This document shows positions 1-9,626 of a stretch of 64,000 nucleotides of DNA, one piece after another; within the stretch, counting starts at the first letter, position 1, and every line of letters starts with the position of its first letter. The notes under the pieces are model-generated. The model did not search any database and was not told where the DNA came from. It was given only the letters and a program-made list of their open reading frames with translations. Source of the DNA: Episyrphus balteatus (Eukaryota; Arthropoda; Insecta; Diptera; Syrphidae); the NCBI RefSeq assembly GCF_945859705.1, contig NC_079135.1, positions 36,071,679-36,135,678 of the forward strand, in the 5' to 3' direction. The position numbers were made by a program, and so were the translations under genes.

Positions 1-236
1 ACTTTTAATTACAAAATCAAATTTAAATTATTTTAACTGAAAAAAAAAACTTTCGATACAACAAAAAACCAACAACAAAAAAAAAAAAACCACAACTTCA
101 AAACCAAATTATCTAATCATTATTATTATATTTAACTTATTTATTTATTTATAATTTAATTTAATTTAACAAAAAGCAAAACAAACAAACCAACAAAACT
201 TATTTATAATATATATATCCTAATTTATTCTCTCTC

Positions 237-242
237 ATGTAA
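237..242 (+). other. Minimal upstream ORF (ATG-TAA)
   Basis: A start codon followed directly by a stop codon in the presumed leader. Start-stop elements can stall ribosomes. Whether this base is in the mature leader is not known. Confidence 0.25.
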
Positions 243-425
243 AAAATTATTAAATTTTAATTATAAATACAAACAAAAAATTTATATATATATATATAAA
301 AATAAAACAAACAAAATTTATATATATATACCGTTATCATCACAAATCTTCAAATCCATCATCGTTTATAGAAATTTATAAAATTTTCATAAACAAAATA
401 AAATAAAAAAAAAAAAAACAAAATA

Positions 426-455
426 ATGATAATCTCTAGAATTACGTTAATATAA
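426..455 (+). other. Short upstream ORF, 9 codons
   Basis: ATG at 426 reads nine codons to TAA at 453-455, in the presumed leader and far upstream of the Tet start. Nothing beyond its presence in an ATG-poor stretch supports function. Confidence 0.2.
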
Positions 456-1639
456 AAATCTAAGCAAAACAAACAAACCAGTGGAAGACAAAACTAATCA
501 TAAGCAAAAACAAAATTTAAATAATTATAAGCAATCTTTATAATAATATATTATATACATACATAAATTATATAATTTTTTTTTTAAACTTTAACTAAAA
601 TATAAAAAAAAATAATTACTAATTTAACTTATTAAAACAAATAAACAAACAAAATATTAAAATAAAGCAAAACAAGCAAAACCAAAAGCAAACAAAAATC
701 TACAAATCTATATTATATATACAAATATAAAATATAATATTTTTGTATTATACAAATTCTTGTTAAAACTAAAGTACAAACGCGTTCTTTTTCTACAAAA
801 AAACAAAAATAAAAATATAACATAACAAAATATATTATATATATAAACAAAAATCAAATAATACAAATTTCGAACACAAACAAAATTTTATTCAAATCCA
901 AGTCTGAAAATTTACCAAAAATTTAATTAAACGAAAATAAAAAAAAAACCCTTATCGTGTTACGTGAGACATTTAAAAAAGTGTTAAATTTATAAAAAAA
1001 AATATAGTTTTACTTTTGTTGTGACAATAAAAACGAAATTATTTATATATCTGCACCGCGTTTCGAACAAAAAAACAAAAAAATTATATAAAACCGATTT
1101 GTTTTTGTGAAGTTTAAACAAATTAACATCCAAATACATCATCATAATAAATTTATATAAAATATATATATAACTAAAAATAAAATATATACACGCGATT
1201 TTAGTCCGCAACAAAAAAAAAAAATAAAATATAAATATAAATAAAATTTCTAACTTAGAGTGCTAGACATAAAAACAAAAAATAGTAACAGCAAACTTTT
1301 TACAACATACAAAAATCCAAAATATAGTACAAAATATAAAATACAACAACAAATTTAACAAACAATTTTTTTCTCTCAACAAAAATCAATTAAAAAAAAA
1401 AAAAACTAACGCACTGTTAATTAATTAATTAAAATATAGAAATAATAGTTTCTCCAGTTAAATAAAAATTAATCACAAATTAAAATTTTAAACAAAACTA
1501 CCAAAACAAATTTTTATTTAACAAAATATATTTAAACAAATAAAAAATACAAAGTACCGTGTTCAGCAACCAAAACAAAATACAACAAATATTTAAAAAA
1601 CCAAACTACAAATCTCGTTATATCTCAATATAAGTTTCT

Positions 1640-1699
1640 ATGAACACAGTTCAAATTAAAAAAAAAAAAACAAAACAAAAATCGAATTTCCATACTTAA
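1640..1699 (+). other. Short upstream ORF, 19 codons, lysine-rich
   Basis: ATG at 1640 reads 19 codons to TAA at 1697-1699. The middle is a run of lysine AAA codons, which could slow ribosomes. It ends 433 bases before the Tet ATG, so re-initiation would be possible. Confidence 0.25.
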
Positions 1700-2091
1700 A
1701 GCCGAAAACATCGTGTTTTCCCCTAACAAAGTGAGAGTTCAAAGAGTTCAAAATATTAAACAAAACAAAAAAATTATTACAAATTGTTAATTACACAAAT
1801 TTTTGCTCGTTAGAAATTGTTATTAAGATTACAAATTAAAAAAAAATTAAAAAAAACAGAAGACAGCTACCTCAAATTCGTACAAAAAAAAATCAAAGCC
1901 AGAAAATCTGTTTGCTCATTTCTAAAACTAAATACAAAACTCAATCAGTAGACAAAGTGTTCAAAAAACTTTCCGAAACCAAAATATAAACAAACAAAAA
2001 GTTCAAAATTTTAATTTAAAATTTAATTTTTTTTTTTGACGATAAATAAAAAAAAAGAAAACAAAACGGCCGAAATAATTTTCGAACTTGA

Positions 2092-2145
2092 ATGATACAG
2101 ATAGCCATGGTAGCGCGAGTTAATAAAGTTAAATGGCGTCTTTAA
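2092..2145 (+). promoter_or_regulatory. Upstream ORF overlapping the Tet start codon, 17 codons
   Basis: ATG at 2092 opens 17 codons ending at TAA 2143-2145, in another frame and overlapping the Tet ATG at 2133 by 13 bases. A second in-frame ATG at 2107 has G at -3 and G at +4, a better context than the Tet ATG, which has T at -3 (G at +4). Ribosomes using 2092 or 2107 would pass the Tet start in the wrong frame, so this arrangement would be expected to lower Tet translation. This holds only if these bases are in the mature mRNA. Confidence 0.5.
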
Positions 2146-3587
2146 TTGCACAAAACTCGAGTGGGAGTGTTGAATCGGGCGGGGCGGGTAATCCGAATAG
2201 TTTGCACCATAATCCTCACAATACTCACTTGAACAATCTAAGTCATTACACAAATAATGCGCACGCCTTTCATCCTCAACAACTTCAACAACAACAACAA
2301 CCCCAACATCATCAACAACAACAACAACCGAATAGTATATTAGTTGATCAAAACAGTTGGGATTACTATGCCAGGCAACAACAGCATCAGGAGCATCAAA
2401 ACTCCCAACAACAACAACAACAACACCAACAGCAACAACAACAAAACCAACAACAACAACAAAATCAACAACAATCACAACAACAACAACAACAACAGCA
2501 ACAACAAGAAGATGAATCAAATTCAGATTCCATAACATCAGCGAATAACGCCAACAGCAATTACACACGTCCTTGGGAAATGGAAACCAAGGACAACAAA
2601 GGCTTTGAGCCATTCTCAAAGCTGCCATCATTCCAAAGTCAATTCCATGGCTATAACGAAACGAATGGTCTAATGCCAGATGGATCGGTCTTATCACCGC
2701 CCCAACAACCAGTGCCAGTAATAATATCTCCGAGTAGTGGTTCGCCGCGACAGGGTGGTCCACAACTCACTCAATTGACGTCCATAAATAGTCTCCAGCC
2801 GCCTCCATTACCGCCACCCGCAACAACGGGTCTAAGTGCCCTAGCGACACCCAACTTCCACACACTATCGGCGACAGCTGTTAATAGTCCGGGTAGGCCA
2901 TATCCACTGGTGCCGGCACCAATTCAGGCCCGTGACATTACAACCATGAATCAGCCGTATTTGGATGACAGACATTTACAGTTATATCAGCCAATTACCA
3001 CATTTCCAACACAAAATTTGGTAACTCTGATAAAGAAGGAAAGTTATGATCTCAATAGTGGCTTAGTTGGTAGTGGTGGATTAGTTGGCAATGGAATGCA
3101 CACACCAACTTATGACACTTCTGCAATGATGATAGATGGCGTTGGTAATAATGTTGGCTATCATCATTCAAATACAACACAACATCAAACAGTTACAGCG
3201 TCAACAGCATCACCAACTACGACTAAAATCAAAAAAGAATTAGCTTTTGATAGTTCGATGATGATTGATGGTGGTATTGGTAATAATGGCGGTTATCATC
3301 ATCCAAATACAACACAACATCAAGCAGTGACGGCGTCAACAACGACACCGATAAAAATTAAAAAAGAATTGAATTCGCCAATTGTGAGAGTTGATGCTCG
3401 GAAAAAGGAACGACGGAAAAATCGAGCGAGTTCGCTGGAATCGAGTGCCGAATCAGAGAGCAGTGCAATGGACGTGGATCCGAGTAATCCGGGTCAAGTG
3501 GATGCTGTATCGAGTACGGCGAATTTTAAAAGTCCTCTCAATACAACTGGCATGAGTGATTGCAGTGAAATTAATGGATCAAAGGAG
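2133..3587 (+). CDS. Tet, first coding exon: polyQ and regulatory N-terminus of the TET methylcytosine dioxygenase
   Basis: Encodes residues 1-485 of a fly-type Tet, assigned mainly because it splices in frame to the CXXC exon at 5188. TET enzymes oxidise 5-methylcytosine in DNA, and fly Tet is also linked to N6-methyladenine and RNA 5-methylcytosine. The start at 2133 is the first in-frame ATG; an in-frame TAA lies at 2121. Visible parts: polyQ tracts at residues 49-65 and 82-125, mostly CAA codons; an acidic/Ser patch (126-133); a proline-rich stretch (about 188-230); a tandem internal duplication (332-370 and 376-413); three I-K-K-E sequences (300, 366, 409) fitting the SUMO consensus; a basic NLS-like patch (423-431); and a Ser/Glu-rich acidic stretch (about 432-450). 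It ends GAG|GTAAGT in phase 0. Reading through the donor adds eight residues to a TGA at 3612. Confidence 0.85.
2275..2510 (+). repeat. (CAA)n/(CAG)n polyglutamine-encoding repeat
   Basis: CAA-dominated trinucleotide repeat inside Tet exon 1, broken by CAC, AAC and CAG codons, giving two Q-rich tracts. PolyQ is typical of fly transcription regulators and is probably length-variable. On the minus strand it creates a long valine-rich open frame, which is an artefact. Confidence 0.9.
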
Positions 3588-3611
3588 GTAAGTGTTCAAA
3601 GTTTTGTGTTG

Positions 3612-3654
3612 TGAAATAAACTTCCTCCCCTTCAAAAAAAAAAAAAAAAAAAAA
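3612..3654 (+). terminator. Possible intronic polyadenylation signal after a read-through stop
   Basis: If the exon 1 donor is not used, the frame stops at TGA 3612-3614. AATAAA follows at 3615-3620 and a run of 21 A starts at 3634. This could make a truncated Tet of 493 aa without the CXXC and catalytic domains. There is no clear GU-rich downstream element, and AATAAA is frequent in such AT-rich DNA. Confidence 0.3.
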
Positions 3655-3784
3655 CGATTAAAAATTTTAAAAATAATAAGCTTCGCAATTTCATTATTTC
3701 ATAATCTAAGCAAGCGGTTGAGTTAACAGTTCTTTTGACAAGCACTAACTAACACAGACATGAGACTGTTTTAACATATTTTGT

Positions 3785-4404
3785 AGGGGAAACCGACGAA
3801 GTTACGAATACCAGAGTTACGGGCGACAGAGTTACGAGCGTCAAAGTTACGCGAAACCGAAGTTACGAAAAACTAGAGTTACGAATTCTAAAGTTATGTT
3901 AAGCTATGACATGTGATTTTTGGGTTGGCAACAATTGCGAGGAACGATATGGAATTATGGAAATACAAACAAGAGATTAACATTTTTCTCATTGGTCAGA
4001 ACTAAAATAGTAAATCGAAAATGGGTGTTATTTAATCTTGTAAAATTTTGATTAGATAGGTATAAATATACATATGGTTTTGTTTTTGTGAGAAGATCGC
4101 AAAAACGTTGAAATAGAAAAAAAAAACATAAGTATACTTATGTAAGTTTGGGGGACATAATTGAAATTAACTTCTTATTTGTCCAACTAATATTGCAACT
4201 ACGTATCGATATTCTCTTATTTACATTTCCATAATTCCATATCGTTCCTCGCAATTGTTGCCAACCCAAAAATCACATGTCATAACTTAACATAACTTTA
4301 GAATTCGTAACTCTAGTTTTTCGTAACTTCGGTTTCGCGTAACTTTGACGGCCGTAACTCTGTCGCGCGTAACTCTGTTATTCGTAACTCCGTTACCATT
4401 TCCT
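3785..4404. mobile_element. Foldback (MITE-like) element with 180-bp inverted arms
   Basis: The left arm (3785-3964) and right arm (4225-4404) are inverted copies. From about 3800 to 3964 there are roughly five mismatches, and the inner 119 bases have one. The outer 15 bases diverge. Each arm carries six tandem units of 15-16 bp starting GTTACG and then a diverged GTTATG. The 260-bp centre has no ORF and holds a perfect 16-bp palindrome at 4128-4143. The sequence shows no transposase and no clear target-site duplication. I infer a non-autonomous foldback transposon, fairly recent because the arms match so well. Confidence 0.8.
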
Positions 4405-5187
4405 ATGTTCAGTCGCCAGACAGGCGAATATTTTAACATTTTCGCTTAGGTAATTTATTTTCTCTGCTAAATTCAGTCTAGAGGTAAAAGTCTGGGGCAA
4501 GCTTCTTATAGGTTCATAAACTGTAGTTGATGTGGATTAAAAAACTTTCTTCCTCCGCATTGCGTATGGTTAAAGGCACTTTTTAAAGAATTATTTTACC
4601 AAGCTAATTAATGTACCTATAAATTTTTACAATAATTTCTATCTTCGTGACCTTTTTCTTATAATATTTTGTAGATTCAATAAAGACCTAAAGGCCTCTT
4701 AGGATACAATATTATAAATATTATTTTTACTGCTTACCAACTGCTAAGCTTCTATTGCTTAAGAAGAGCCAAAATGACATTGAAAAAGTATAGAATCCTT
4801 GGGCTTTCCGAGCGGTCCACCAATTACTAGGTTTAGTAAAAGAAGCGTTGGCATATGCGTCTTCTTGACGACATCAATAGAATTAAAAAAAAAAAAATGT
4901 TGATCGAAAAAGGAGTCAAGTCCCCATAACTTAATTTGGGAACATATTTCAAACCTTTTTTGTGATTTGTTTTACCTTCAGTTTTGGGGACTTATTTCAC
5001 AATGAAGTATTGCCCAATATTTTTTTGGTGTGGAGAGTGAAGATTGTTCTGCGAGTTATTTTCCATATTTTCTTATATGCAATTGCATTAAAATTCAATT
5101 AAAAATGTAATCCTCCCACAATCTAGTTCCTTTTTTGTAATATTTATCCTTTGATTTATTTTTGTGTTTTTATAATTTTTTTTTTAG

Positions 5188-5328
5188 ACCAAAAAGAAGC
5201 GAAAACGCTGTGGTGAATGCATCGGTTGTCAACGTAAAGACAATTGTGGTGAATGTGCTCCATGTCGAAATGATAAAAGTCATCAGATATGCAAGCAACG
5301 TCGCTGTGAAAAGCTCACAGAGAAAAAG
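5188..5328 (+). CDS. Tet, CXXC zinc-finger exon
   Basis: Encodes residues 486-532 in phase 0-0. It reads TKKKRKRCGECIGC and continues with eight cysteines at 493, 496, 499, 505, 508, 511, 520 and 525, in the CGxCxxC...CGxCxxC...C...C layout of CXXC domains that bind CpG-containing DNA through two zinc ions. The SHQICK segment before the last cysteine, and the lack of a KFGG motif, place it with the TET1/TET3/CXXC4/CXXC5 group rather than the DNMT1/MLL/CFP1 group. Flanks are TTTTTAG|ACC and AAG|GTAAGT. Zinc fingers of this kind are known to direct Tet to chromatin, and in flies only the long isoform carries it. Because the length is a multiple of three, skipping this exon keeps the frame. Confidence 0.95.
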
Positions 5329-6859
5329 GTAAGTTATGTGTTTGCATACTTATTATAATAAAAAAAAAAAAACATCCATAAAAAAATAAATACTCTGCAG
5401 AAAAATAAAAAAAATTTCCCACCAAAAAGGACTAAAAAAAACTCAACAAAAAAAAAATTATAATCAAACAGAATTGGGAAAAAGTTCATCAACCTTTATG
5501 CACAGTCATTTCATTGCATCTATATCGTTTGGTTGAAATCTTCTTTTTCTGAACATTTAAATCCTTAACCAGCAAAAACAACAAAAAAAAAGGACGGAAA
5601 GATAAATAACACCGTTCCATCAAGGAGTAGGTTTTTTTTTTCTACTTCTTCTTTGAGAAGGAACAGTTGAAGAAGCATTTATACCTTCCAACAGATGTCA
5701 TTTAATTATTTTTTTTTTTTATTTTTGCTTTTCTTATTCACTCACGCTTTGTCTGTTTTTTTTTTTCTGTCTGTCTGTCTGTTGTGTTATTTTTCCAATG
5801 TCCTGTGTCTGAAATCAAATCGTCTTAACAACAACATGAATGTTGTTGAAAACTATATTTTACAACAACTATTAAATTAAATGGGCACACAAGCACATAT
5901 ACATTCGGGCATTTAAATCCGTCGTCGTCCATCGTCATCGTTTGCGTTGAGTCGCGTTCCTATGTTATAAGACATCCTGAACCTGAGCATGCATTAAATG
6001 TGTGTGGAGAAATAAATACAAAAGAGAAAATAAAGGACCGACTTTTTGGCAGGAAAGAAGAATCATATTTATTTTTTTTTTATTTTTCTTTAACTTCGTT
6101 ACTCCATGCATATGCGAGTAAAAGCCGGATCAGGATAATTCATTACGGTTTTTCTTCTTCGTGTTTTTTTTTTTTTTGATAATTTTCTTCTTTCATCGTA
6201 TTTTTTTTAAGATTCTTTTTTTTTCTCATGGAAATATTCACTGAATCGTATCATGGATTTAGCAGCTCCTCTTGTGTGCTTGGAATTTGAAAAGGATATC
6301 AAACATAAAAAAAGAGATCTGTGTGTGTCTTTTTGAAAAGAAATATAAAATTGATCCTTGGGAACTAATTAGTATCAGTAACATTTTTTTTAAATTTTTT
6401 TTTATGCTAGGGACAGGAACCGAATGACATGGTTGATTATATGAATCATGCAACATGTGGTGTTGAGGCAGGTTCTAACATCTTTTGTTTGACTTCTATA
6501 GAGGACCGCCTTTAGAAGGAACCTAGGTAGTTCGAAGTAAAATGATTTAGGTATCTTAATGAGAATATCCTATTAGTTTTTTTTTTAATTTTAACCAATA
6601 AAAAATTCATATTGAAATATAAAATAAATGAATTAAAATGAATAGGCGTCTTGGAATATTTTTTTTAGTATTTCAATGCTCTAAGCAATGCTGCAATAAA
6701 AACTTTATATTTTCAAAAAAATCCCAACACTATTTTTTACTGCCATCGTTTATTTAAAAAATTGTTGCTACCAATCACAGAAAGAATTTTTATGGTCTTA
6801 CCAAGTTTAATATTGGTAAAAGAGCAATGTCAGTATGGGGGAAAACTTTGGTTATCAGT
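5329..6859. other. Intron 2, proximal part: no gene seen
   Basis: AT-rich, with several T runs and short CTGT repeats near 5770. A short open frame at 5695-5880 is poly-F/L from T runs and is not credible as a gene. A small GTCGTC/CATCGT-rich stretch lies near 5920-5950. Confidence 0.6.
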
Positions 6860-7114
6860 TTAACATTTGTTTTTAAATTTTCCGTCAAAACAAAATAATT
6901 CAGAGCACCTTTCTGTGGGATCGCGTATAAACAAAAGGTACAAAACACAACCTAGAACACTACCTTGTGGTACCTCAGAAACTATTTTTCTAAAGTCTGA
7001 ACAGTCGTTTCCGTCTAAGACGGCAATTATGTCCTCTATTATAATATTCCTAAGAATTGTATAGAGTTCTTCAGGTAGTACTTGGCTAAATTGAATTTGA
7101 GGGCTTCGTGCCAT
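6860..7114 (-). pseudogene. Fossil fragment of a non-LTR retrotransposon reverse transcriptase
   Basis: The minus-strand translation contains SDFRKIVSEVPQGSVLG followed by a hydrophobic YLLFIRDP. This matches the conserved RT block usually read as GVPQGSVLGPLLFLLFINDL in Jockey/CR1-type non-LTR elements. Key positions are altered (E for G before VPQGS; C-V for the usual P-L after VLG), the frame is only 84 codons, and the YADD catalytic block is absent. The sequence upstream on the same strand (up to about 7200) reads only with frameshifts and stops. This is a dead remnant. The clade cannot be fixed from so short a piece. Confidence 0.65.
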
Positions 7115-9626
7115 ACTTTGTATAAGCTTCTTTTCTACATGAGTTTTCTCAATGACGACGGTGATTCTATGTACTTGATTAATCGTCGAGTAATTGCTTC
7201 TAAAACTGAATTAGTGTTCAGGTAAAAGAACTTTTTCTACATTATTCTATTTAGTCCAATTTTTTATTAAAACTCTTTGATAGCTATTTTCTTTACTACA
7301 TTTATCGGAATAAAAATTGAAGTTGCTAATATCTTTTATCAAAAATCTTGATTGAAGCATTTATTCAGTCATTTGATCTTGATAAAAGACTTTTTTTGCA
7401 GTTCCTGTGTCCTGTCACAAAGATCAATGATCCCTAAATCTAAAAATACTTTGTATCCTTCCGATATTCTAAATGTTGCGGTCAAGGAACTCAACAAAAT
7501 TTCAAACAAAAAAATTCATCAGATAATAACTAACATATACATGTCCGTCCAATGTCCATCTAGTTAAACAGCCTTCAACAACAAAAGAGATAACCGCCAA
7601 AAAAAAACTCGTCGTTAGCCCGCCTTTTCCTACGCATTTGGTTTCTTTTAACTTTAACTAACACACATTTTTTTTTTTTTTTTTTTGATGATGCGATGAT
7701 GCGCTTTGTGGGCACGTTTTTATTCGTTCCTCTAGCAATCGCTACCAACCAACAATTTTTTTTCTTCTTCTTCTTATTGTTGAAGGTAGATTGTCTGCAA
7801 CGAAACGATGATGACGATCAAAATCAGCATTCTTCCTATGCAATAACACAAAGGACCTCCATATTAATTTCTATACAGAATATACTAATAAAAAAAAGAA
7901 CATGAACATTTTTTAACATACAAACAAAAACATATCAGAGAAATATAAATAAATTCGTCAATGTGTGTCGTATAAAAATGTGCACATAATCAAGTTGTAT
8001 AGTATATTTCTATATGAATTTGAGTTGTAATTTCATTCGAAAGAAAATTCTACCTACATTCACACACTCAGTTATATCGAATTTATATGTATTTGTGAAT
8101 GTACTACGTACATGTATCTATGCTGACGAATTTATTTTATTTTGTTTTCCTTTTTATATTATTTTGCTTTTTTTGTTATAAAACTCGTGTTGAGCTACTA
8201 TACTGCTTCTGCTTCCACATTGAGTGTGCTGCTGAATTCCTCTTTGCAGTTCATTTTCAACTTGAAAATTGAACATCTGCTCCCTGGTTTCCTCGAGAAT
8301 TAAAAAAAAAAAAAAAAACAGAACGAAACAAAAAAAAAATGAATCAAACTAAACTGACTGATAAGTGAGAGTATAGTTTAAGAACTTTTATTCAGTTTAT
8401 GGTTGTGGTAGGTAGATTATTTCGTAATATGCATGAAAATTGAACAAGTTATTCAATGATTTAAAATATACAACTAGAAGCTCAATCAAAATATATACAC
8501 CTTTTGATGGTTTTCATGTTGTTTTGTATAGATAAACTTATAAGGTGTCTATCTTCGATAAGTTTTTGTGAATAGAAAAATAAAATGAAAAAATGTAACT
8601 AAAGTTTCGATCCATATGTAATTAATCTTTTCATTCATTCAAGTTGAATCATTTTCTGAAAGAACTTCTTTTGAGTTTGTTTTTTTTATGACGTATGTAT
8701 GGGTGTCTACTGCCTTAAGAAAAAAAAATCGTGAGAATTTTATGTAAATGAATTGGAAGATAGTTATCTAACCTTAATAATGAAAAATTAGATCCTTATA
8801 TATGATAGTTTTGATAATATAGGTACTTCTGTAGATAAATTTGACACCATTTACAGTTGCTATTCGTCCATTTTTGAATGCTTTCAACATAATTTTTAGA
8901 AAAGTAAGATTTAAAAAAGAAAATTAAGATTTTTATGCATTAGGGTCTAAACTGGGCCAAATGGTTTTCAGTTAAGCGTTTATTTTTTTTTTTTTTTATT
9001 TAGGTAGGTACTACATACCTATTTTAATTAGAAATACAAAATGACCTAGAAAAAGTTTAATTTCTAAAAAAAAATAAGCATTGGCTTGAAACAAGGCCAG
9101 TATTTTCCAATTGACAGTAATGCTTTCAAGTGTTTGCTCAATAGATTATGTTTTAGTAAGTTTGTAAACAATACATCAAAATGTTTTTTTTAAGTCATCT
9201 AAGTTTAAAAAAAGAACTATTTTAGTAAATGAAAGAATAAAATTGATATTTTGGATACTATTTTATCACATTTAAACGAGCAATATAGCACTGTACCACT
9301 CAGCAGAAGCTTACGCCCTAAAAGCATTGCCATCATTTTTTTTTTTTTTTTTTATGAACAGGTACCAACCTTTTACAACAAATTTAACAAATCATTTAAA
9401 ACAAATTCAAGCAAATTTCCCTAATAATTACACTGTTCAAAAAATGTGTTGCCAAAATATCTGTACTTTTCTGAAGTTTTTAAGTGCTCTGAAATAGAAC
9501 TTGAAATCAGATAATTTCTAACGGCCAAAAGTATTTAAATTAATTCATTATGAAACTTCGACAAAAAAACCTAGTTCTGCCACAGTTTTAATGATATAAT
9601 ATCCCGTTTTTAGATAGGTACACTTA
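7115..9626. other. Intron 2, 7.1-9.6 kb: no gene seen
   Basis: AT-rich DNA with T16-18 runs near 7671 and 9338 and a 17-A run at 8302-8318 followed by CAGA. No coding, RNA-gene or clear transposon signal recognised. Confidence 0.5.

Larger units (their letters stand above)
1..2132 (+). other. Probable long 5' leader (and/or upstream region) of Tet, A-rich and G-depleted
   Basis: The + strand is dominated by A, with moderate T and C and only a few percent G, and is full of CAAA/AACAAAC-type strings. This asymmetry stops at the Tet start codon. Only five ATGs occur (237, 426, 1640, 2092, 2107), all opening short ORFs. Long A-rich, ATG-poor leaders are common in fly regulatory genes, so I read this as 5' UTR. 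No TATA box, initiator or leader intron could be placed with confidence, and the transcription start may lie before the window. It could instead be partly promoter or an untranscribed A-rich spacer. Confidence 0.55.
3588..5187 (+). other. Tet intron 1 (1.6 kb)
   Basis: Begins GTAAGT right after codon 485 and ends with a pyrimidine tract and TTTTTAG before the CXXC exon. It contains an AATAAA plus 21-A tract close to the donor and a 620-bp foldback element. The rest (about 4405-5150) is AT-rich with no other gene seen. Confidence 0.85.

Noticed and set aside
990..1214. 74-codon minus-strand frame in the leader
   Set aside because: Composition is F/Y/I/K from AT-rich DNA; no domain and no splice context.
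2023..2763. 246-codon minus-strand open frame, valine-rich
   Set aside because: It is the antisense shadow of the CAA repeat and Tet exon 1; the valines come from TTG/GTTGTT on the other strand.
4794..4830. TTTCCGAGCGGTCCACC string, reminiscent of a tRNA A box
   Set aside because: No matching B box (GGTTCGANTCC) or cloverleaf could be placed downstream.
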